Part shown: one piece after another, positions 55,567-64,000 of the stretch
Position numbering within the stretch: the stretch's first letter is position 1
How the letters are laid out: each line of letters starts with the position of its first letter
NCBI GenBank assembly: GCA_048013815.1
Contig: CM106585.1
Span: 19,840,001-19,904,000, forward strand
Origin: Setoptus koraiensis
Taxonomy: Eukaryota > Arthropoda
Reading direction: 5' to 3'
DNA length: 64,000 nt
Translations under genes and position numbers: made by a program
The notes under the pieces: generated by a model
Seen by the model: only the letters and a program-made list of their open reading frames with translations
Told to the model about the DNA's origin: nothing
Databases searched by the model: none

Positions 55567-58500
55567 TTCGCGCACTTCCACCATCGGCCGCATACTGTCT
55601 AATTTGCTCTGGCGCTGCTCTTGCTCGCTGCTATGTGGCGTGTGCGTGTTTGCGCCGACACAATGGCGGCCGGTTAATATCGATTATTTACATTTCAATT
55701 TAGCCCTGGCCGGCCAATGAATTAGCCGCGAACGGGTCCCATCTTTCGGCCGACATATTTCCTCTCGGGCCGACATATTTTCTCTCGGGCCCGCATCGGC
55801 TCGCGCACTGTCTCTCTAACTTGTATCATGCGGGTTGTCTGTCTCCAACAATCATCGGCAATCATCCTGCAGGATCCAGATTAAATTGGCGCCTGTCACT
55901 CGTTGCATTGACCGTTCACTACGTTTCTGCTAATAATATTAATTCTCAACTGCAACCTCTCGCCGCGCGCTCAACCTGTCCTGCCAATTGGCAGGGTCTG
56001 TCCGAACGGGGCCCCATTGGCCAATCTGGCTCACTGGCCGCCAGACACATTTGCCTGGCGCAAAGGCCGTTGCGGCCGTGTCTAGTTAGCGGCACACCAA
56101 TAAAAAGGGCGAGCGAGATGTTTTTAGTGGGGCGCCGAGACGCGCGCGCGTGATCCAATTTCTAGGCCCATTTCACACACAACACTCTTGTGTCCGTGGT
56201 GGTGTTCGGTTTGTTATATTCTATCAACTCGTGCAGTGTATCCCAATTGATTTGGCCGGCACTCAGAAAACTTTTTCTCTTTCCTCTCCATTTGCTGTTG
56301 TGTGTTTCCTGGTTTCGTTTGACCCTATAGCCGTCGACAGACTGCAACTTACAGTGCAGCGGCCGCCAACAAAAATGAGCGGCCAGCCGAACTCTTGGAA
56401 ATCTTGGAAATCTTCGAGTCGCCCCACAAAACCATCACAAAACCACTATCGACCATTTTTAGCATAGAGCGCAAACCTGAGCCAGACAGCCAGCGCAGTG
56501 GACAGAAAAACTCAAGACTCATGGATAGAATCGTTTCTTTCGCGTGTTTTATCCTTCATTTGTGGCCATAATGACTTTTTTCTATTTTCAGTTATTTTCA
56601 CATGCGCACCCACGATAGTGAAACTATGCCTACGTGCATTGGTTTGGCGCCACAACCAGTGCGCCGATTGATTTTATAGGAACCATTAGCGATGATGTCA
56701 CATCATCAATAAGGCGCAAAAGTGAGATCTGTCTCGTTAACTGACCAACCATACATACACGTGAGACACGCGATTGGACGGAATTCGGCCAAGGATTCGC
56801 CGGATTGGTTTTGGTTTGGTTGTTGACTGTTCTCCGAATAAGCAGAGTGAAAAGAATCACTTGAAGCCATTTTCTTTTCGCCGGGCCATCTTGATATTGT
56901 TTGAGCCGGCACTGTCTGGTTATTATGATAAATGATTGGCAGGCGCAATTATTTCGCTAGCTGTCACAGCAACACTTGCACTCTCGTCCCACCGATTTCC
57001 GACCTTCCTGTCACCACGATATTGGCATTCGGTTGGCATCCAACACTGCGGCTGTTTATATTTTATCTGGGACAAATCTTCCAGTCCATAAGACGGGTCA
57101 CCAGCGCCGAGATCGACAGCTTCATTGAGGCGGCACTATTTGTCCGTGGAAGTCTTTTTTCCGACTCGGAAAAATTCGTTCGCCAAATTGTCGCTCTCTA
57201 TTTTGCGTATTGCAACAACCCACGACAAGCGAGTCGCCTGTGACTGCTTATCGTGCCTGTCCTATCAGCATCTCTGGCGATTTCTCCATAGTGAGCTGCC
57301 GTAAATTCTCGCCAAGCACCGCGCTTTCAGAGGCCATGGCGCAAGGAGAAAACTCGTGCTTGTTTCAGCGAATTTCGCCGCTCTATTTCGCCAACAAAAG
57401 AAAAATATGAGCCAAACTCGAGTTGGCGAATCTCATTAATTATCCATTTTTGTCAAACATCTCCGTCGCCGTATCTCGTTTGTTTATACGTATTCGGACA
57501 AATGGATATTGCCTGCTGTTCACACTATCCGTGCCGATTATCATGGCCTTTACACCTGTACTACGTGCCACTGTCGTCATCGCTTGTGGCGTGGCATCGC
57601 GTCGCCCCACAACTACTTGTGGGGGCCCAAATAAATAGTTAACTGGGCCCAAATAAAAGGGGCCCCACTAATCCGACATCGTGGGCACGTGCATGTTCTG
57701 TTGGCGATGCCGGTGACACTTATTGTCGTCATTCTTTCTCGAGTCTCGAAGTCTTTTGATAAACTTCTTTTTGTACATTATTTATATTCGTGTGTATGGC
57801 AAGTTGTTTCAATGTAGCACAATGTAGCAGCGACCTTCAGCGACAATCAATCATCGCAGTGCGAGTATGCACTTGCCACTTGCCAGCTCTTGAGAAAGTT
57901 TCGCCGAATTGGTTTGGCCCATGCCGAACAACAGAAGAAAAATTATAATAACTGAACGGGGGGGAGATCGGATGCGAAATAACGCGGAATAATAATTTTC
58001 TCATTTACATCCCGTTTGTGTCTCTGTCACGTTCGCTCGCTCCGTTATTTAACCATTATTGCATGTGTGCAGACGATAAAAAATGAGCATCGCCAGGCGA
58101 CGACTGACCATGAGCTGCATGAAAAAAAAAGGCACGAGGTATCAACGGCACCGAAACAGCGTCTGTATCATTATCATTATTTCTTTTATTTCTAGCTCAA
58201 AATGCACGAAGAAAAAAAACTGGACCCGCTTTGGCTGACGCTTTTCGAAAAGCCTCGCAAAACTCACGAAAATTCTTTTTCGCCAACTTCTTTTTGGTGC
58301 ACCAGTGCCCACTAACAAGACTTGAGATGCCTCGGGCTGACTTGAGCCGTTTGCCTGCTTTCCTTCCGGGCGACAGTGATTTTTTCTCTTCGGTCTGTGT
58401 GTGTGTGTGACGCGCAACACAACGAACGTGCCTCTGGCCCAAATATCGTCGTAGGCACGACATTTGGCCCGACGAGATCCCCTTTGGCCGATAGAGCTGG

Positions 58501-58919
58501 CCTCTTTTGCTGTATTTACCTCTCGACTCGACAGTCTCGAGGCTTAAATTTATGTAAAGTCACGCCACTGTTTGAATTGTCAACTTTATAACGGTCAAAC
58601 CGGCAACCGGGTCGCCTTGTCGCCGGGCGATTGTTTGCGTGCGCATCGAGCCAGCCGGCCGGCTATCCCAGATAGACTGATATCCGAGCGGCTCGCAAGC
58701 GTAGGCGCCCTTGTCGGGGGTGTCTCTAGGATAGGGAAAGTGTCACGATGGGGGCCGGTCATGCCGACATGGGCCCAACCGATATCAATGGCAAGTGCGG
58801 CGGCGGCAGTGACGGCAGTGACGGCAGCAAACCAATCAAGCATAATGAGAGCTACTTGTCTCCATCAAAATCCGCTCTTCTCGTTGGGAACCGTCGTGCA
58901 TTTTGGCCCACAACACACG

Positions 58920-58944
58920 ACGGGCCCACAACTTGTGGGCCCGT
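58920..58944. repeat. Near-perfect palindrome with GGGCCC cores
   Basis: ACGGGCCCACAA and TTGTGGGCCCGT flank a single C. Confidence 0.9.
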
Positions 58945-60033
58945 TAGTTTGCTCGTATTCGCTCGCTCGGCCAATGATTGTTTTTTATTGTTTGTCGTGC
59001 AGCCTCCTCTGTCCGATTCATTGATCCAACAAGCAGCGAATCTAATCCAATTGCGATTGTCCGATTGTCGAGCCACAATGCAGCGTCCACTAAACACCGG
59101 CCAGCCTAAACACTATGCAACCGAGCGCGCTTGCACGACCTTGCACGAACAGAGAGCCAAAAGTGCTTTTGGGTGCCCGAAAAACCACCTTTCGTCTGCG
59201 CCCACGTTTTGGGGCCCCAGCGATCCGTGGCTCCCGAAAAACAACTAATATCAGATGCCGGCACTGGCTGAAGTTGGGCTAGGGTCATTTATTACTTTGT
59301 TGCATTGGGCCGTCACGGTTGCTGCAACGGTGAGCAGGCCGGCTTACGCTTATCGCGCTTGCTTTTTCTCGAAATCGCTCTTGGCTCGCTTTTGTGCACC
59401 GTCAACGGGCGCTTATGGAGCCCCCGCCCACGAGTTTAAACGGGATTTGTTGTGCAAAGTTTAGACTGGATTGGTTGGCAGACGGGATTTTCAGTTGGCG
59501 GCAGTTCGGCCGAATGGCGCTGTTTCAAGTGAGCGTTGGCCACTTTTTCTAAAGTCAAAAATCGGTTTAGTTGTGCGCTCAATAATTGAATCGGTGAACG
59601 GCTTTGTCGCTGCTTTATTAGTCCGCTGTCTACTCGGTTTCGGTCGGCCGCGGGCTTGACCGTCCGGCACCGACTGACCGTTATCAAACGGGCAACAATG
59701 TCAACAATGTCGGGCTGGCTAGCCGAGGCTGAGCCGACAATTACATGGATAGATGTCGCTCTACAATTTGGTGCAATTTTTCAGCCTAGATTCGTCCATT
59801 TCAGTTGGTCGCTCGATTTCTTTTTCTTGCGACCATTTGCGGTTAAGTGGCGCCACGGTAATGTAATTGCATTATAATAGTTTCTCTATTACATAAGACA
59901 TCAGCGGACATTGTTGGCATCAACAAGCTACAGCGACAGACAGTCGGTGAGCGAGCGAGCGATCGTCGGACACAAACGATGGCCCAAATGACGCCAGCCG
60001 AGATGCTGCCGCTCTGGCTCGGCTCGCCTGGCT

Positions 60034-60137
60034 GGGGCCCCAGCACAGGGGCCCAACATAGAGGCCCAACATAGAGGCCCAACACAGAGGCCCAACACGG
60101 GGGCCCGACACAGAGGCCCAACACGGGGGCCCGACAA
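60034..60137. repeat. 13-bp GGCCC minisatellite
   Basis: About seven to eight units of a 13-bp motif (GAGGCCCAACACA and GGGGCCCGACACA variants). The unit is not a multiple of three, so the open frames that cross it are not expected to be coding. Confidence 0.85.
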
Positions 60138-61830
60138 TGAGAGTAAACGAACGCGTTTCTTTGCGCTTGTTCGGCGGCACAATGTGCCCGGCCGACAACG
60201 ATGTTCCTGACAACTGGCTCTCATTCAACTCGTTTGGGGGCCCAGTTTGTCGCAATTGCGCCAGCGCAGCACCTATCAAAACCATAAGGCACGGCCGCAC
60301 TCGCTGCACCGGTTCCAGAAAAGTTCGGCATCCCAACCATGGATTGCAAAGTGGCCCAAAGTGGCCCAAAGTTGTGACGCTCGGAATTTCTGAGCAGCAG
60401 TTTCCAAGTGTCATGCTAGCGGGCGCCTTGCATTGGCATTGTAATTGAATGTCGCTCATTAGCGCCCGCCCGCCCGCCGGCCCCCACCGCCGCCACGTGT
60501 TCATTAGTTTTCGTTGCGCGTTACGCAATCAATCCGGCCGAAGACAAGCCAATTATCCGCAATTTTGTGTTAGCGCGCTAATTCGCGAGCAGCCGCGCCG
60601 CTCGCCAGATCATATCAATCCAATATCGTATGTCTCTGTTTTGTTTCTTTTTTGTTTTCATACCAGCAGCGACGATATAATCATGCAAACATAGTGGCCA
60701 ACTGTCAAGATGATACTGGCTGCTGGTGGCTGACGCGCACTCGAACACGAGCCGCTAAAGTATCTCAACCTATTGGAGCGTATAATTCGTGTTCGAGCGA
60801 CCAAGCCAACGAAAATTGATTCTCGAACACCAAGTGGGCCCTTGTGTAATTCGCAACATGCATTGCAGCGCATTCCACAACAAAGGACCACGAAGCCACC
60901 AAGATTGGGCGCCCCTCGCCCTATCGATCCCGTTGCAGATGCGCTTGTCCGACTTGTCGGCGCGCCCGCTCTTGCGGTGGCCCGACCATTGGCAGTTCAA
61001 GCCAAACTGCCAATCGTGGGTTGGTTGCCCCACGGTGGGGGCCCCATAGCGAGGCTCACAGAGCGGGGCCCACAGAGCAGCACTGAGAGCAGCACTGTGG
61101 GCAGCGTAATGAAGACAATCAGCGGCGGGCGATCTTTGCGATTTTTTCAATGGCGCGGCTCGGAAATGAGGCCCGATAATGTGCTATTTGTGCGCGGATT
61201 AGCAGAGGCGCGCCCAACGGCCCCACGGATGCCCCACTAACCCAGTGTGATCAGCCGCTGTTTACTGGCCTAACTGGTGGATGGGGGCCAGGCAGCGCAT
61301 AAACGAAGGATGAATTGATTTCTAATGTTCAAATTGCCGATGATTGTGCCGTGCAATGGCGCTGGCAAAACAACTGTATTTAGTTGTGTGTCCGATGGAC
61401 GGATGGACGCTAGCACACATTGGCCGTGCGATATGGGCCAACCAAACAAACCTCAAACACTGTCCTGTCAGACTCAGCGGCAAATGGCTGGCGGCCATTT
61501 GCTGTCCGTTCGCTCTGACAAGACGGGTCGGCGACTCAATCTAAAAGTAGTGAGGCCACGCTAAAATGCACTGGCCACTGGCTAATCGGACGATGAGTCA
61601 TAGATTTGATTAGTTACTGATTTGGGCCCCCATGAAACGCTGGCCTGCACTGGCCGAACGGCCGAACTGGGCAACTGGACAAAGAAAACGAAAAAGCCCC
61701 CCGCCCTTTGGGCCCGGCAGCACATATAAGCGCGTTTATGAGCGCCGACGATAAACAAAACGATAAGAGAATGATATTGTGTCCTTTATTTTGTGCCCCC
61801 TTTTATTTCTGCACTCTTTTCCGCTGCTCT

Positions 61831-61893
61831 CGTTCCGTTAGTCGCGTTCCGTCGGTCGCGTTCTGTCGGTCGCGTTCCGTCGGCCGCGCCTTG
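61831..61893. repeat. 14-bp tandem repeat
   Basis: About four imperfect units of TCGGTCGCGTTCCG. Confidence 0.8.
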
Positions 61894-62373
61894 CTGGCTT
61901 CGCTTATGCGAGGCCCCCTCGCTCGGCAGCCCAAGTGGCCAGCACAACTCGGTGCGCGCCGGGAGGCCGTACAACGAGCGAGCGAAATGGCAAATATATC
62001 ACCGAAAAGAACAAATATTCAATTGTTAGGTTATTGGTTATTCATTTGTTGTGTCAATTGCCCCGAAGCGCGTCGCTTATCAGCGACGGCGGCCGCGGCC
62101 GCGACATGTCGGGCAGGCGGCCTCAGCTAATAATGAAACAGAGTAACTCAACTCGGGGCCCTTATCGGGCCACTGGGGCCCGGCGGAGACAAAAAGGCTT
62201 GGCGAGCGAGTGACGAGTATTAAGTTTGGGTGCGAGTCGCGCCGGCCCGAGCGGCCAGCAAATAAGTGGCTGCAAACAAATAAATAACCAAGCAACAAAT
62301 GACAAACAAACTGTCACCGCTCACGAGAACGTCACGAGAAATTCTCGGCCGCCGACGACCGCGATAATCCGCC

Positions 62374-62428
62374 GACGAATATCCAGCGAATATCCAACGA
62401 ACATCCGACGAACATCCAACGAATGTCC
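62374..62428. repeat. 11-bp tandem repeat
   Basis: Five consecutive 11-bp units with consensus GACGAAYATCC. Confidence 0.9.
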
Positions 62429-63101
62429 GTTGTCGCGCCGCGGTGATCTGGGCAACCCGCAACGGCCGGGCGCCACGTATCACTGTTGACTGTCGCTCAT
62501 TAGGTAGGCGACCGGGCAAGCCGGCCCGAATCGCTGTTTGCAAGTTGGAAGAAGCCAGTGATACAGCAGCGGCAGCACTGATACAAACACACGCCCATAA
62601 GCTAATTTCGGGCCCCGCTGGCCTGCATAAAATTATTGTTATTGGCGCAACATTCATTCGCAAATATCGGCATACATAATGTAACAGCGAGCAAGCTGGC
62701 GATGTAATGGCGAGCGCCATATAATAGAAATAATGATAATCTATTTGCGAATAAATAATCATGTGTTAAGGACGCGCGCACCAACAAACAAAAAGATGAA
62801 TGCCCAGTTTATCGGGCCATTCGGCTGCGGGCCCCAATAAATCGTGGCCAGGGCCGCATCATCGCGAGCTGCCGACTTGAAACACACGCCGGGCGGCCAC
62901 TGGCGACAATTTTTCTGGCGGGACTGTATTGGCTGACTGTATTGGGCCGCGGGAGGCGCCGAAACGGGCGCGACAATAATTCAGCTCTCGTCAGAGGCTC
63001 GGACAAGGCCCCCGCCCCGCCCGCCACTGCCCAGACAGGGGCCGGAGGGCACCGCGGCGACTTACGTGGCAGCCTTGTGTAAGCCGTGCGGTCTAATCTG
63101 G

Positions 63102-63157
63102 GGCCCCTCGCGACTGGCAACTGGCGAGTCCCCAGTTGCCAGTCGTTGAGAGGGGCC
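63102..63157. repeat. Long stem-loop, miRNA-precursor-like
   Basis: An outer stem GGCCCCTC (63102-63109) / GAGGGGCC (63150-63157) and an inner stem CGACTGGCAACTGG (63111-63124) / CCAGTTGCCAGTCG (63132-63145) are joined by a small asymmetric bulge, with a 7-nt loop. That gives about 22-23 paired bases in 56 nt. The arms match no conserved miRNA I know. Confidence 0.75.
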
Positions 63158-64000
63158 AATCCGAAAATTATTCCTCGGCCTCTTATGGGGCCAAACGGCC
63201 ACTTCGGCCACGTCGGCCACTCGGTTGGGCCAGGGTTGGGCGAAACTGCCCTGTGTTCGGGGCAAGACGAGAATTCTGCGTCCATGTCCGCTGCCATAGA
63301 CACGGAATCTTTGTTTGGCTCGCCTCTTCTTTTCTGGCCTCTTTGCCAGAAACTTTTTATTCCTTCTTCTGGGCCCATTTATGTGAGTGTCGACCGTTTA
63401 TTTGTTTGTTGCTATCTTGTGTACATGGCACATTATTCACTTGTTTGTCTGTTTGCTTATAACGTTGCTTGTTGTCGCTGGTGTTTGCGCCGTTAGCCAC
63501 TCGTGAGATGATACCTTGCGTCTTTGATCACTTGAGATGGGCACAAGTGTATGTGTGTGTGTGTGTGTGTGTGTGTCTCGGTCTGGTCGTATCAACGCGG
63601 AAATATCCAAAAAGAGCAACGGGCCAACATTAGTGCGAGACTTTGTTGTTGCGTTGCGACTTTATCTGTTTGCGAACGCGGAACACAATTGTTGGGGCCA
63701 GAAACTTTTTTTTTCGCCGTTTTTTTTTTCACTTCGATTCGTTCGCCCGGCGGACTTTGTTTTCAAGCTCTCGTCGTTGCTTGTTCACTTGTCCGCTGGC
63801 CCTCGTGTCCGTGTTGCTTGGCTGCAGTTTTGACGGCCTCGAGCACCTCCACTATCTATCCGCAGGAAGGAAATGAACTGTTGGCCGACGTTTTTATTTA
63901 ACACTAGCCGCGGCGTTAATATAATTGCCGCTGAGTGACATGTGGATTTTGCCGTCTTTTAGACCTTGGCCCTGCACAACTTTGCGCCTGCACAAAAATC

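Larger units (their letters stand above)
54455..60030. other. GC-rich non-coding region, part 2
   Basis: Continues the GGCC-rich domain. It contains perfect stem-loops at 55142-55172, 55535-55566 and 58920-58944, a CGACGC-type trinucleotide patch (about 55281-55303), and TATA-like AATAAAAGGGG words at about 56098 and 57650. No coding sequence, tRNA or known RNA family was recognised. Confidence 0.5.
60138..64000. other. GC-rich non-coding region, part 3
   Basis: Continues to the window end. It contains a 14-bp array (about 61831-61893), an 11-bp array (62374-62428), a long stem-loop (63102-63157), a GT run (about 63550-63575), a TATATAAG-like word near 61727 and T-runs near 63707-63730. I see no supportable gene. 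Confidence 0.5.

Noticed and set aside
50010-63900. Many long open frames on both strands in the GC-rich region
   Set aside because: They overlap on several frames, are rich in Arg, Ala, Pro and Gly, cross minisatellites of non-triplet length and show no domain. This is expected from stop-poor GC-rich DNA.

Overview
The window is nuclear DNA from a compact arthropod genome. Genes have few and mostly short introns (about 90-310 bp) and include metazoan-only families: a kainate-type glutamate receptor, ZnT1, CSTF2 and EEIG1/FAM102. A tandem array of gustatory-receptor-like genes points to an arthropod, and the overall look suggests a mite or other small-genome chelicerate. That last placement is inference.

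Region 1 (0-21.3 kb) is a gene-dense housekeeping stretch. In order it holds a disordered protein of unknown function (-), MLH1 (+), glutamine-fructose-6-phosphate aminotransferase (+, with a 7-nt first coding exon), an ELYS-domain protein (-), a SAM-domain protein with a repeat-expanded linker (-), an EEIG1/FAM102-type C2 protein (+), mitochondrial NAD-IDH beta subunit (+, with a GC-AG intron), CSTF2 (-), a NATD1-like acetyltransferase (+) and a small HIT zinc-finger protein (-). The divergent promoter between the SAM gene and EEIG1 is a large imperfect palindrome centred exactly between the two start codons.

Region 2 (18.5-40.6 kb) is a head-to-tail array of five apparently intact multi-pass membrane receptor genes on the + strand. 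All share one architecture: a long first exon, then a 168-nt exon, then a 54-nt exon, with phase-0 introns. The C-terminus resembles the gustatory receptor TM7. Spacers are repeated with the genes, and an orphan copy of the upstream spacer lies on the far side of the NATD1/HIT pair. Tracts of near-perfect identity inside otherwise diverged copies suggest gene conversion. Decayed mariner-like DNA transposon sequence and a foldback repeat sit in the spacers.

Region 3 (40.6-47.8 kb) holds an SLC30A1-type zinc exporter (+) and a kainate-type ionotropic glutamate receptor (-) with a very long amino-terminal region.

Region 4 (about 48-64 kb) has no coding sequence I can support. From about 49.9 kb the DNA becomes visibly GC-rich, full of GGCC/GGGCCC words, short minisatellites and several perfect stem-loops. 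One TATA/initiator pair at 54.4 kb looks like a real core promoter. This could be a regulatory desert or a long intron or UTR of a gene outside the window.
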